A stretch of 48,855 nucleotides of DNA, from positions 1 through 48,855 of the forward strand of contig JAMPIC010000017.1 in NCBI GenBank assembly GCA_023663025.1. Direction: 5' to 3'. A program made the position numbers and the translations under genes. Below, one piece after another: positions 24,599 to 33,838 of this stretch (position 1 is its first letter; the number at the start of each line of letters is the position of its first letter). Below the pieces are notes generated by a model. It worked only from the letters and a program-made list of their open reading frames with translations. It had not been told where the DNA came from and ran no database searches. This DNA comes from Prevotella sp. Lineage in GTDB: Bacteria > Bacillota > Clostridia > Oscillospirales > Ruminococcaceae.

Positions 24599-25537
24599 TT
24601 ATACCGAAGCTGTCGACGAAAGTACGGTCGTTTCCTCAGATACGTCGGTTACGATTGTCTCATCGGAGTTTATTTCGCTGAGCTTTTCGGTAATGACCGT
24701 CTTGAAACGGTCTATAAGCTCTATAATAGGATAGTCTACGTCAAAGTATGTGTGCGTCCAGAAACCCTCGGAAAAATCGTAGTTAAGCTCCCCGCTGCTG
24801 TTGAGTATAGTATAGTCGGTTTCGTCAAAGTATTCTTCGCCGTTGATAAAGAGCCTTGTATCCTCCCAGTGAACATCATAGCTGAGGGCGTCGTCGCGGT
24901 TTTCCTTATTGGCTTGTTTTACAAGACGTTTGATCGTGGTTTTAAGCTCAATTACCCTCAGATCCTTGTCGAGCTTATTCGGTTCAACATAAACCGCTAC
25001 TTTTCCCGAGGACTTGTTTTTTACGTCCAGCACATAGCAGCGGAAATTCTCCGAGGGAGACACTATCCCTCCGGGAGGGGTAAGCAGCGTGTCCACGGTA
25101 GTTACCGTAAAGACGTTCATTATAAGGAAAAACGCAATGCTTCCCAAAATATACATCAGCAGAAAAATAGTGCCGAATACGGTTTTTACCGTGTCGTTCA
25201 TTTTACAGCAGAAAAAACCGAAAAGAGTCAGCATTGCCGCAGGTATCAGCAGCGGCCAGTTTCCCCAATCCAAAAGAAGGGTGGGGAAAAATATTACCAT
25301 GTTTGCCATGCTGATTATACAGGTTATAAAGGAACGCCTCGTATAGAAAAAAAGCAGTCCCGCCACCAGTGAAAAAGCCCAGTAAACAACAGCGAAAATC
25401 GTTTTGTCGGTATATACTATATCATAAAAAAACACGGCGTAGGCAAAATATATCAGACAGATTGTATACGCCGAGCATAAAATGCTTACCGCAAGTATGA
25501 ACCATTTGTTGGTAACTATCTTTTTAATTATTTCCAT
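24599..25537 (-). CDS. Membrane protein of unknown function with an extracytoplasmic or cytoplasmic soluble domain
   Basis: This 312-residue protein has four or five membrane segments in its first 150 residues (for example WFILAVSILCSAYTICLIYF and IFLLMYILGSIAFFLIM), then a soluble domain of about 160 residues containing ENFRCYVLDVKNKSSGKVAVYVE split by charged turns, and a Ser/Thr/Glu-rich tail. I do not recognise the family. An in-frame GTG at 25558, ten bases after AGGAG, is an alternative start to ATG 25537. It has its own promoter (25629-25657). Confidence 0.75.
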   Translation of the reverse strand: MEIIKKIVTNKWFILAVSILCSAYTICLIYFAYAVFFYDIVYTDKTIFAVVYWAFSLVAGLLFFYTRRSFITCIISMANMVIFFPTLLLDWGNWPLLIPAAMLTLFGFFCCKMNDTVKTVFGTIFLLMYILGSIAFFLIMNVFTVTTVDTLLTPPGGIVSPSENFRCYVLDVKNKSSGKVAVYVEPNKLDKDLRVIELKTTIKRLVKQANKENRDDALSYDVHWEDTRLFINGEEYFDETDYTILNSSGELNYDFSEGFWTHTYFDVDYPIIELIDRFKTVITEKLSEINSDETIVTDVSEETTVLSSTASV

Positions 25538-25628
25538 TACAGTGAACTTGCTCCGCACCGGGAGCGATCTCCTTTCGCAAACGTTCCGCATTTTCCGTTC
25601 GGGGAACAGCAGTTTCTTTACTTAATAC

Positions 25629-25657
25629 AGAATACCCCAAAAAAGAGAAAAAATCAA
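25629..25657 (-). promoter_or_regulatory. Promoter of the membrane protein gene, TTGATT-17-TATTCT
   Basis: On the minus strand TTGATT (25652-25657) and TATTCT (25629-25634) are 17 bp apart, roughly 90 bp before the start codon. Confidence 0.65.
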
Positions 25658-25791
25658 GAACATTTTGGTTACATACAAATGTCGGACAGATTACAATTGA
25701 GGGACGCGGAATACGCAGGGTACAGAGATATCCCCCGACGGCTGCCTCGGAAATTCCTTCGGATCCTTCGGGGGAAATGCTGTCACGGATA

Positions 25792-26526
25792 TTACGAGAA
25801 ACGCTTGATCGCCGAGGACACAATAAATCCGATGCCTCCCACGATAACAAGAATAAGTACGACCAACAGTACGGTAAGGACGATATTGGTTCCCGATGAA
25901 ACGGCGTCCGCCGACGTTACAAGCTTTGCGCTGTAATCTCCCTTATTGGCAATGATATTTCCCTCGGCGTCCGTCACGGAAAAGTCGTCGATGTAAACGA
26001 TGTCGCCCTTATGCATGAGATATGTGGGGATAGTTACGCCCACTCTGGTATTGGTGGCATTCTGAGGAATTTCGAGCGTGACGGTTGTCCAATCGCTTGT
26101 GCTGAGGGTTTCGGGGGAGGCGGCAAGCCAGATCATACCGTCCGAAAAAACGGAAAGATCGTCATAAAAGCCTTCCGCGCCCTCGCAGAGAAGCACGCTC
26201 ATTTCCACCGTACAGCCCTGAAAGCTGTCCAGACCGAGGGCGGACGCTTCTATATAAGCTCCTCCGAAACGGTTTTCGATCTCGTCGGCAACGTTGACCG
26301 AAACAAGCGCAGAGCCGTTTCCGTTTTTGGATACGGAATTGCTCAGGGACATTTTAAAGCCTGTTTCCGCGGTTGACCCGTATGTCTGCCAATCTGCGGA
26401 CAAAGCCGCGTCCGTATCGAAGCAGTAAGCAGCTTCTCCGTCGTTCAGCGCGGAAACGGAGAGAGACGCTCCGGACATTATTACGGCGGAAGCGATAACC
26501 GCCGATATGATTTTCTTTAATTTCAT
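25792..26526 (-). CDS. Secreted, C-terminally membrane-anchored β-sandwich (CBM-like) surface protein
   Basis: The 244-residue protein has a classic signal peptide (residues 1-26, cleaved near VSA-LN), a jelly-roll-like domain (about 30-190) with features of carbohydrate-binding modules (AAYCFDTDAALSADWQ, then VGVTIPTYLMHKGDIVYIDDF), and a C-terminal hydrophobic anchor (IVLTVLLVVLILVIVGGIGFI) followed by KRFS. It is therefore displayed on the outer face of the membrane. Its design matches the protein at 47781-48473. Sugar binding is inferred from fold appearance only. A strong promoter lies upstream. Confidence 0.8.
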   Translation of the reverse strand: MKLKKIISAVIASAVIMSGASLSVSALNDGEAAYCFDTDAALSADWQTYGSTAETGFKMSLSNSVSKNGNGSALVSVNVADEIENRFGGAYIEASALGLDSFQGCTVEMSVLLCEGAEGFYDDLSVFSDGMIWLAASPETLSTSDWTTVTLEIPQNATNTRVGVTIPTYLMHKGDIVYIDDFSVTDAEGNIIANKGDYSAKLVTSADAVSSGTNIVLTVLLVVLILVIVGGIGFIVSSAIKRFS

Positions 26527-26648
26527 TATGCGTTCAATCCTTTCGGTTTATGCTGAAACCGACGCGCCGCACTCAAAGACTGTACCGGGTACGGAGCAAT
26601 ACGGACGCGGGGTCAGCGAGTTGACAGGGTAAACAAAATCACATAAAT

Positions 26649-26677
26649 ATTTTAGTACATAAAACAAATTTTGTCAA
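26649..26677 (-). promoter_or_regulatory. Promoter of the anchored surface protein, TTGACA-17-TAAAAT
   Basis: On the minus strand a consensus TTGACA (26672-26677) and TAAAAT (26649-26654) are 17 bp apart. The leader to the start codon at 26526 is about 115 nt. Confidence 0.8.
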
Positions 26678-26808
26678 TATCTTTTGTGTAAATTGTCATA
26701 ATTTTTTTACGGCTGATTTTATATTTACCGATACCGTATGTACGCGGTTACGCGATTTTTGCAGGAAACGGCGGAGCCGCTCCCTGCAAAAGAAGTCTGT
26801 CGATATGG

Positions 26809-28884
26809 TTATTCGTTGCTGAGAATTACTTCGCTGACGAGATTTCCGGGGAGCTGCTCGTATCTCAGATGTTCGAGGGTAAAGCTTCCGTGTCCGCGGG
26901 TGATCTGTCTGAGCTGGGTGGTGAAGCTCTGCATTTCTCTTGTGGGGACTTCCGCCTCGATAACGGTCATGCCCTTTTTGCCTGCGGGGTTCATGCCGAT
27001 AACTCTGCCGCGGCGCTTGTTAAGGTCGCCCATAATGTCGCCGGTGTTGTCGTCGGGAGCTGTTACGGTAAGCTTTCCGATAGGCTCGAGAATGGTGGGA
27101 TCGGCTTGCTTCAGACCCTCCTTAAAAGCGATGGAAGCCGCCGTTTTGAACGCCATTTCGGAGCTGTCAACCGGGTGGTAGGAACCGTCCACCAGAACGG
27201 CTTTCAGACCCGTCACGGGGCAGCCCGCCAGCACGCCTTTCTTCATGCTTTCCTGCAAGCCCTTTTCGACTGCGGGGAAGAAGTTCTTGGGCACCGCTCC
27301 GCCGAATACTTTCTCCTCGAAAACAAGCTCGTCGGAGAGACAGGGTTCAAACTCGATCCAAACGTGACCGTACTGACCGTGACCGCCGCTCTGTTTCTTG
27401 TGCTTGCCCTCAACCTTTACCTTTTTGCGGATCGTTTCTCTGTAGGCGATCTTGGGTTCTTTAAGCACCACGTCCGCGCCGAATTTGGCTTTGAGCTTGG
27501 CTGCGGCGGCGTCAAGATGCTGCTCGCCCATACCGCTGAGTATCTGCTCCTTTGTAAAGGGGTCGAGACCGTACCAAAGGGTTTTGTCCTCCTCGCAGAG
27601 ACGCTGAATGCCCGCGCCGATCTTGCTTTCGTCCCCCTGAGCCTTTGCGTAGACCGCCATGCGGTAGCAGGGCTTGGGGAAATCTATCGCGGTCATTTTG
27701 ACCTTTCTGTCCGCCGCGCAGAGGGTGTCGGAAGTTCCCGCGCCGATCTTGACGGCAACGGCGATGTCTCCCGCAGAGGCTTCGGTTATCTCGGTCTGCT
27801 TCTTGCCGCAGAGGCTGTAGAGCTTGCCTATCTTTTCGGGAGAACCCGTGGCTGTGTTGACATATTCGGTATTGGCTTTAAGCACGCCGCTGACCACTTT
27901 GATAAAGGACATTTTTCCCACAAATGGGTCTGCGACGGTCTTGAACACGAAAGCCGCCATGGGAGCGTTTTCGTCGTAAGCGATCTCAACGGGTTCGCCG
28001 CCCGCGTCCTCGGCAAGGACGGGCTTGTTGTCGCGGGGAGACGGCAACAGCAGCTCGATTTCCTTGAGCAGCATATCAACTCCCGCAGTCGTGGTTGAGG
28101 AGCAGCAAACAACAGGCGTAATGATACCGTTGTTCATGCCCTTGTGGATACCGTGGACAAGCTCTTTCTGGGTGAAAGGCTCGCCCTCGAAGAATTTCTC
28201 CATAAGGTCGTCGTCGGTTTCGGCAACGGCTTCGGAGAACGCCGCCACCAGACCGTCCATACGGTACTCCATTTTTTCGGAAATATCGGCTGTGGGCATT
28301 TCCGTTTCCACGGCGTTGCCTTTGGCGTCATATGTGTAGGCTTTCATTTCGATAAGGTTTACAAAGGAGACTACCTTTCTGTCCTTGATAACGGGAACGA
28401 CGACGGGGCAGACGGTAGGACCGAACTTGGTTTTAAGGTCTGTGAGGACGTTGTAGAAGTTGGCGTCTGCGTCGTCGACCTTGGTAACGACGAACATTTT
28501 GGGTTTGCCCAGCTCGCAGGCGAGGTCGTAAGCTTTTTCAGTGCCCACCTTTACGCCGGACTTTGCGGAAACGGTTATCATGACGGTTCCCGCGGCGGTT
28601 ATGCCCTCGTGCATACCTCCCGCGAAATCGAAAAGACCGGGGGTGTCGAGGAGATTTACCTTTATATCGTTGACGGCAAAAGAAGCGAGGGCGGTGCTGA
28701 GGGAGGCTTTGCGCTTGATCTCTTCGGGGTCGTAGTCGCAGACTGTGGTTCCGTCGTCGGTTCTGCCCAGTCTGTCGGAGGCTCCCGCTCTGAACAGCAG
28801 AGCTTCAGCGAGGGAGGTTTTGCCCGAGCCGGCGTGACCGGCGATGGCGATGTTCCTGATTGCATCGGTTCCGTAGTGTTTCAT
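26809..28884 (-). CDS. Elongation factor G paralogue (EF-G-like translational GTPase)
   Basis: This 691-residue translational GTPase has all EF-G domains but differs from canonical FusA in its G motifs: G1 is GHAGSGKT (residues 16-23) rather than AHIDAGKT, G3 is DTPG, and G4 is TKVD instead of NKMD. The domain IV region keeps KKQSGGHGQYGHV, and the C-terminus is typical. Such second EF-Gs are common in Clostridia. They may act in ribosome recycling or rescue, or lack translocation activity; which applies here is not known. GGAG lies 12 bases before the ATG. It is monocistronic. Confidence 0.92.
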   Translation of the reverse strand: MKHYGTDAIRNIAIAGHAGSGKTSLAEALLFRAGASDRLGRTDDGTTVCDYDPEEIKRKASLSTALASFAVNDIKVNLLDTPGLFDFAGGMHEGITAAGTVMITVSAKSGVKVGTEKAYDLACELGKPKMFVVTKVDDADANFYNVLTDLKTKFGPTVCPVVVPVIKDRKVVSFVNLIEMKAYTYDAKGNAVETEMPTADISEKMEYRMDGLVAAFSEAVAETDDDLMEKFFEGEPFTQKELVHGIHKGMNNGIITPVVCCSSTTTAGVDMLLKEIELLLPSPRDNKPVLAEDAGGEPVEIAYDENAPMAAFVFKTVADPFVGKMSFIKVVSGVLKANTEYVNTATGSPEKIGKLYSLCGKKQTEITEASAGDIAVAVKIGAGTSDTLCAADRKVKMTAIDFPKPCYRMAVYAKAQGDESKIGAGIQRLCEEDKTLWYGLDPFTKEQILSGMGEQHLDAAAAKLKAKFGADVVLKEPKIAYRETIRKKVKVEGKHKKQSGGHGQYGHVWIEFEPCLSDELVFEEKVFGGAVPKNFFPAVEKGLQESMKKGVLAGCPVTGLKAVLVDGSYHPVDSSEMAFKTAASIAFKEGLKQADPTILEPIGKLTVTAPDDNTGDIMGDLNKRRGRVIGMNPAGKKGMTVIEAEVPTREMQSFTTQLRQITRGHGSFTLEHLRYEQLPGNLVSEVILSNE

Positions 28885-28997
28885 ATGGGTACACAGCTCC
28901 TATCCGAATATTTGCAAGCACCGTTTTCCCGCAGTTGAAAGAGCTTTGCGGGAATTATTGTTACAAATAAACAAAAATTTATTTTTTTACATGATAT

Positions 28998-29026
28998 ATT
29001 ATAGCCTATTTGCTTATAAAAAGCAA
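28998..29026 (-). promoter_or_regulatory. Promoter of the EF-G paralogue, TTGCTT-17-TATAAT
   Basis: On the minus strand TTGCTT (29021-29026) and TATAAT (28998-29003) are 17 bp apart, giving a leader of roughly 105 nt. Confidence 0.75.
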
Positions 29027-29117
29027 TGGGTTAGCAACATTTTCCACAAATTACAGTACAAAAGGTTAAATTCTTTGTAGATGTTGCACAACAAAAATGT
29101 TGTGAATGTGAGCAAGT

Positions 29118-29708
29118 GTAAATTGTTGTTTAGCGCAAAAACAAAACGTCAGCGCATCGCGCGGCGAAGCCGCGACTAAAAGTTTCGCCCGCCTTTTCAA
29201 AGGCGGCAGGTTTCCAAAGGGCGGCGCCCTTTGGTCGCTCCCCGCAGGGAGCGAAATCCCCTTTCGTTCCAAATGGAGAAGAGGGTGAGGAATGGCGACA
29301 GCCATTCCGAGGGGGAGCGGACACGACCGCTCCCCCTTTGTTATGTGCAAACAAAATATCCCTTGAAAACAGTCCGGTGGACTGTTTTCAACGAGACAAA
29401 ATTGTGTTGGGTTTCCCGGCGTAACTATAGGTCTGCTTCGTCCAAAACGTCCCACCGGGACGTTTTGGAGATATATTTTGCCTCGTGCATAACAAAGGAG
29501 GGGCGGTCGTGTTCGCCCCTCCTCGAAACGCTGTCGCGTTTCTCACCACCCTCTCCGTTCGTAACGAAAGGGATTTCGCTCCCTGCGGGGAGCGACCAGG
29601 GGCTCTGCCCCGTGGACCTCGCAGCCTTGAAAGGCTGGCGAACTTTTTAGTCTCGGCTTCGCCGCGCGGGGCGCTGTCGTTTTGTTTTTGCGCTAAATTA
29701 CAATTTAC
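29118..29708. repeat. Large palindromic intergenic element, copy C (591 bp)
   Basis: The ends are 31-bp inverted repeats with two mismatches (29118-29148 and 29678-29708). The two arms are also broadly complementary along their length, and each contains smaller perfect hairpins: GGAATGGC/GCCATTCC, GAAAACAGTCC/GGACTGTTTTC near 29364-29390, AAAACGTCCC/GGGACGTTTT, and GGGGAGC/GCTCCCC. Open frames inside arise from the repeats and have no binding sites. The right arm recurs in inverted orientation in copy D at 48526. It lies between the EF-G paralogue and GtrA genes. Confidence 0.85.
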
Positions 29709-29776
29709 CTCCACACACAAAAGCAAATATATCTCCGAAAAATTTTACAATAGTTAATGATTTTTGCAAAAATATA

Positions 29777-29785
29777 TGCTATAAT
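29777..29785 (+). promoter_or_regulatory. Extended -10 promoter of the GtrA/ABC exporter operon
   Basis: TGCTATAAT (29777-29785) lies 35 bp upstream of the GtrA start in the same AATATATGCTATAAT context as other promoters here. The -35 region is poor. Confidence 0.65.
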
Positions 29786-29819
29786 AATAAAGTATTTACA
29801 TTTTTACGGAGGACTTTTT

Positions 29820-30290
29820 GTGGACAAGCTTATAAGGAAAATACTGTCAGTATTTCCCGAACCGATACGAAATTTCTACGGTCGACACGAAAGCGCACTG
29901 CTGTACGTTATCGTCGGCGGAATGACCACCGTTGTTTCCGTCGCCGCCCAGTACGTTCCCGCCTATATGGGTCTGCCCACGGAGGCGAACACTACCATAA
30001 GCTGGATATTCGCCGTGACTTTCGCTTTTTTCGCGAATAAAGTGTGGGTCTTTAAGGACAAATCCAACAGCGGAAAAGACTGGATAAGCCAAGCGGCGGC
30101 TTTTTACGGTGCGCGGGCGGCGACCTACTTCATGGAGTTGGGCTTCATGAGCCTGACGGTGCGCGTTCTGAACCGAAACGAATATGTGATGAAGCTGATC
30201 GCGCAGGTCTTTATTCTCGTTATAAATTATCTTTTCAGCAAGCTTGTTATTTTTCGGAAAAAGACAAAGGGGGACGGAAAAGATGTTTAA
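29820..30290 (+). CDS. GtrA-family membrane protein
   Basis: This 156-residue protein has four membrane helices and the GtrA pattern (YVIVGGMTTVVSVAAQY, then FAVTFAFFANKVWVFKDK and the C-terminal YLFSKLVIFRKK). GtrA proteins assist transfer of lipid-linked sugars across the membrane in cell-surface glycosylation. It starts with GTG 29820, six bases after GGAGGA. Its stop codon overlaps the start of the ABC exporter gene by 8 bp, so the two are translationally coupled. Confidence 0.88.
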   Translation: MDKLIRKILSVFPEPIRNFYGRHESALLYVIVGGMTTVVSVAAQYVPAYMGLPTEANTTISWIFAVTFAFFANKVWVFKDKSNSGKDWISQAAAFYGARAATYFMELGFMSLTVRVLNRNEYVMKLIAQVFILVINYLFSKLVIFRKKTKGDGKDV

Positions 30291-32028
30291 ACTTGCAAAA
30301 AAATATTTGGGCGGCTTCAAAAAGGAGCTGATAATCGGTCCCGCCGCGAAGCTTACCGAAGCGATCTTCGAGCTGATAGTCCCGCTTATTATGGCGGACG
30401 TAATCGACGTGGGCATAAACGGCGGCGCGGGAAAGCCCTATATCTACCGTATGGGCGGCATAATGATACTCATGGGCGCACTGGGACTTTGCTGCGCTTT
30501 GGTCTGCCAGTACCTTGCTTCGAGAGCCTCACAGGGCGTGGGGACGGTTATCCGCAGCGACCTGTTCCGCCACATAAATACCCTTTCCCACGCGGAGCTT
30601 GACAGGTTCGGCACGCCGTCTCTGATAACCCGTCTCACCAACGACGTAAACCAAGTCCAGAGCGCGGTGGCAATGCTTATAAGACTGGTAGTCCGCGCGC
30701 CTTTTCTCGTTATCGGCGCGGCGGTCATGGCTATGGCGATAGACCTTAAACTGTCGCTGATCTTCCTTGCGGTAATGCCGCTGGTGGCGGCTGTGCTGTA
30801 CTTTATCGTGTTCCGCTCCGTTCCGCTTTACCGCGTTATCCAGAAAAAGCTCGACAGGATAAGTCTCATAACCCGCGAAAGCCTTTCGGGAGCGCGAGTT
30901 ATCCGCGCCTTTTCGGGCGAAGCCGCCGAGGAAAAGCGTTTCGGAGAAGCCAACGCCGATTTCGCCGAGACCTCAATGCGTGTGGGACGGCTCTCCGCGC
31001 TGCTTAATCCGCTGACCTACGCCATAATGAACCTTGCCATCGCGGCTATCGTGTGGTTCGGCGGCTTCCGCGTTGACAGCGGTGCGCTCACCCAAGGGCA
31101 GATCATCGCTTTCGTAAACTATATGACCCAAATTTCCCTCGCCCTTGTGGTGGTGGCGAACCTTGTGGTGCTGTTCACAAAGGCGGCGGCAAGCTCCGCG
31201 AGAATAAACGAGGTGTTCGGTACCGAGCCGTCCGTCGGGGACGTTTCCGCGGATACCGCCGTTTCCTCGGTTTCCGAAGACGCTCCCGCCATAGAGTTCA
31301 GGAACGTTTCATTCTCCTACAGCGAGGGCGGAGACAACGCTTTGGAGAACATCAGCTTTTCCGTCAAAAAGGGCGAGACTTTGGGCATAATCGGCGGTAC
31401 CGGCTCGGGCAAGTCCACGCTGGTAAGCCTTATCCCCCGCTTTTACGACGCGGAAAAGGGCAGCGTTCTGATCGGCGGGGCGGACGTTAAATCCCGAAGT
31501 CTGAAAGAGCTTCGCCAAAAGATAGGCTTCGTCCCCCAAAAGGCGGTGCTGTTTTCGGGGACGGTCGCCGAAAACCTCCGCTGGGGAAACGAAAACGCTT
31601 CCGACGAACAGCTCCGCAAAGCTGCGGAGACCGCTCAGGCAAAGGAATTTATCGACAAAATGCCCGAGGGCTTCAACGCCTTTATAAATCAGGGGGGACG
31701 CAACCTTTCGGGCGGTCAGAAGCAGCGTCTCACCATCGCCCGCGCACTGACGGGAAGTCCAGAGATACTCATTCTGGACGACAGCGCCTCCGCGCTTGAT
31801 TTCGCCACGGACGCGGCTCTGCGGAAAGCCATCGCCCGCGATACCTCGGGAATGACGGTGGTGACCGTGTCCCAAAGAGCGGCTTCCATCCGCCACGCGG
31901 ACAAGATAATCGTCCTCGACGACGGCGAAGCGGTTGGCATAGGCACTCACGACGAGCTGCTCGAAAGCTGCGGAGTCTACCGCGAGATAGTTATGTCCCA
32001 GGAAAGCAAAGGAGGCGGAAAGTCATGA
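30283..32028 (+). CDS. ABC exporter half-transporter with a degenerate ATPase site (second pair)
   Basis: This 581-residue half-transporter has six membrane helices and an ATPase domain with Walker A GGTGSGKST and signature LSGGQKQR. Walker B ILILDDSASALD carries Asp in place of the catalytic Glu. The ATG at 30283 overlaps the end of the GtrA gene, and its own stop overlaps the next gene by 4 bp (ATGA), so the three genes form one tightly coupled operon. It pairs with the consensus subunit that follows. The substrate is unknown; the GtrA partner suggests envelope glycolipid work. Confidence 0.93.
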   Translation: MFKLAKKYLGGFKKELIIGPAAKLTEAIFELIVPLIMADVIDVGINGGAGKPYIYRMGGIMILMGALGLCCALVCQYLASRASQGVGTVIRSDLFRHINTLSHAELDRFGTPSLITRLTNDVNQVQSAVAMLIRLVVRAPFLVIGAAVMAMAIDLKLSLIFLAVMPLVAAVLYFIVFRSVPLYRVIQKKLDRISLITRESLSGARVIRAFSGEAAEEKRFGEANADFAETSMRVGRLSALLNPLTYAIMNLAIAAIVWFGGFRVDSGALTQGQIIAFVNYMTQISLALVVVANLVVLFTKAAASSARINEVFGTEPSVGDVSADTAVSSVSEDAPAIEFRNVSFSYSEGGDNALENISFSVKKGETLGIIGGTGSGKSTLVSLIPRFYDAEKGSVLIGGADVKSRSLKELRQKIGFVPQKAVLFSGTVAENLRWGNENASDEQLRKAAETAQAKEFIDKMPEGFNAFINQGGRNLSGGQKQRLTIARALTGSPEILILDDSASALDFATDAALRKAIARDTSGMTVVTVSQRAASIRHADKIIVLDDGEAVGIGTHDELLESCGVYREIVMSQESKGGGKS

Positions 32029-33776
32029 GCGGAAAGTCCCCGAAAAAGCCGGTCGTGGGCAGGCTGCTGAGCTACACAAAGCCCTGCGCCGCGCTGCTTG
32101 CCCCTGCGGTCATTGCGGCGGTGGTGAGCGTTCTGCTGTCCCTCTACACGCCCGTTCTGGTGGGACGTGGCGTAGACCTTATCGTTGGCGAAAACAACGT
32201 GGACTTTAACGGCGTAAAGCGGTACGTTCTGATGATCGCGGCGACCGTCGCGCTGTCGGCGGCGTTCAGCTGGGTTATGTCCTACTGCACCTACAGGATA
32301 ACCTACAGAGCCGTCAGCGATATGCGCTGCCAGCTTTTTGAAAAGCTGAACAGAGTTCCCCTCAGCTATATCGACAGCGCTTCAAAGGGGGACGTTATCG
32401 CCCGTATGTCCGCGGATATCGAGACCGTCTCGGACGGTATGCTCCAGTGCTTTTCGCAGTTCCTGACGGGCATTGTGACAATTTTCGGAACGATAGCGTT
32501 TATGCTCCGCATCAACGTTAAGATCGCCCTTGTGGTGATACTGATAACGCCGCTGTCCCTTTTCGTGGCGGCGTTTATCACAAAGCTGTGCCACGACAAG
32601 TTCCGCGAGCAGTCCGCCGTCCGGGGGGAGCTGAGCGGCTGTATCGAGGAGCTTGTGGGCGGTCAGAAGATCGTCAAGGCGTTCTCCTACGAGGACAGGG
32701 CGCAGGCGCGTTTCGATGAAATAAACGGCAGGCTCTACGGGTGCGGAGTGCTGGCGCAGTTCTACTCCGCGCTGACAAATCCCTGCACAAGGTTCGTGAA
32801 CGGCATCGTTTACGCGGCGGCGGGAATTTTCGGGGCGGTATCCGTCATAAGCGGCGGCTCTATGTCGGTGGGACAGATATCCGCTTTCCTCAGCTACGCC
32901 AACCAGTACACCAAGCCATTCAACGAGATAACGGGAGTTATAACCGAATTGCAGGCGGCTTTCGCTTCCGCGAGACGGGTCTTCGCCGTTCTGGACGAGG
33001 AGGAGGAAGTCCCCGAAAAAGAGCCTCCCGCACCCGCAAACGCGGACGGAAACGTGGAGATAAGGAACGTGACTTTCTCCTACAAGCCCGGGCAGAAGCT
33101 GCTGGAAAACGTAAACGTGTCGGTAAAAAGCGGTCAGCGGGTGGCAGTGGTGGGTCCCACGGGCTGCGGAAAAACCACGCTTATCAACCTGCTGATGAGG
33201 TTCTACGACGTGCGTGAGGGCGGCATAGAGGTTGGCGGCGAGGATATCCGCAATATGCGCCGCGGCGAGCTGAGAGCCATGTACGGAATGGTTTTGCAGG
33301 ACACCTGGATCTACACGGGAACTATCCGTGAAAACATCGCCTACGGCAAGCCGGACGCGTCCGAGGAGGAAATAACCGCGGCGGCGAAAATGTGCCACTG
33401 TCACAGCTTTATCAGGCGTATGCCCGAGGGGTACGACACGGTCGTCTCCGAGGACGGAGGAAATCTTTCCCAGGGTCAGAAGCAGCTCCTCTGCATTTGC
33501 AGGGTAATGCTCACCGACCCGCCCATGCTGATACTGGACGAAGCCACGTCCAGCATAGACACCCGCACCGAGCAGAAGATACAAAGCGCGTTCGCCAAGC
33601 TGATGAAGGGCAAGACAAGCTTTATCATCGCTCACCGCCTGTCCACGATCCGGGACGCGGACGTTATCCTCGTTATGAAGGACGGAAACATCATCGAGCA
33701 GGGCGATCACGAAAGCCTGCTTGAAAAGGGCGGGTTTTATGCAAATCTGTACAATTCCCAGTTCGAGCACGCGTAA
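32025..33776 (+). CDS. ABC exporter half-transporter with a consensus ATPase site (second pair)
   Basis: This is the 583-residue partner of the preceding gene. Walker A is GPTGCGKTT, the signature LSQGQKQL, Walker B LILDEATSSID with the catalytic Glu, and the H-loop IIAHRLSTI. Together the pair has one active and one degenerate ATP site, as in BmrCD and TM287/288. It is more like the subunit at 14087-15865 than like its own partner, as expected if the two operons descend from one duplicated operon. Confidence 0.93.
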   Translation: MSGKSPKKPVVGRLLSYTKPCAALLAPAVIAAVVSVLLSLYTPVLVGRGVDLIVGENNVDFNGVKRYVLMIAATVALSAAFSWVMSYCTYRITYRAVSDMRCQLFEKLNRVPLSYIDSASKGDVIARMSADIETVSDGMLQCFSQFLTGIVTIFGTIAFMLRINVKIALVVILITPLSLFVAAFITKLCHDKFREQSAVRGELSGCIEELVGGQKIVKAFSYEDRAQARFDEINGRLYGCGVLAQFYSALTNPCTRFVNGIVYAAAGIFGAVSVISGGSMSVGQISAFLSYANQYTKPFNEITGVITELQAAFASARRVFAVLDEEEEVPEKEPPAPANADGNVEIRNVTFSYKPGQKLLENVNVSVKSGQRVAVVGPTGCGKTTLINLLMRFYDVREGGIEVGGEDIRNMRRGELRAMYGMVLQDTWIYTGTIRENIAYGKPDASEEEITAAAKMCHCHSFIRRMPEGYDTVVSEDGGNLSQGQKQLLCICRVMLTDPPMLILDEATSSIDTRTEQKIQSAFAKLMKGKTSFIIAHRLSTIRDADVILVMKDGNIIEQGDHESLLEKGGFYANLYNSQFEHA

Positions 33777-33790
33777 AATTAATTTTTGGG

Positions 33791-33821
33791 TTGACAAAGT
33801 ATATATTATGGTATATACTTT
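33791..33821 (+). promoter_or_regulatory. vapBC promoter with an embedded operator palindrome
   Basis: TTGACA (33791-33796) and TATACT (33814-33819) are 17 bp apart. A perfect 10-bp inverted repeat AAAGTATATA/TATATACTTT (33796-33805 and 33812-33821, 6-bp spacer) covers the spacer and the -10. This is the expected layout for autorepression by a VapB-VapC complex. Confidence 0.85.
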
Positions 33822-33838
33822 CGTTAGAGGTGATTTTA

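Noticed and set aside
26757..26791. Terminator after the EF-G paralogue gene
   Set aside because: TTTTGCAGG/CCTGCAAAA pairs well with an inner CGGC/GCCG stem, but the sequence after the stem is A-rich, not T-rich, on both strands.
29066..29726. Several open frames of 74-139 codons in the large palindromic element
   Set aside because: They appear in both orientations because the arms are inverted copies, lack binding sites and recur in copy D. They are products of the repeat, not genes.
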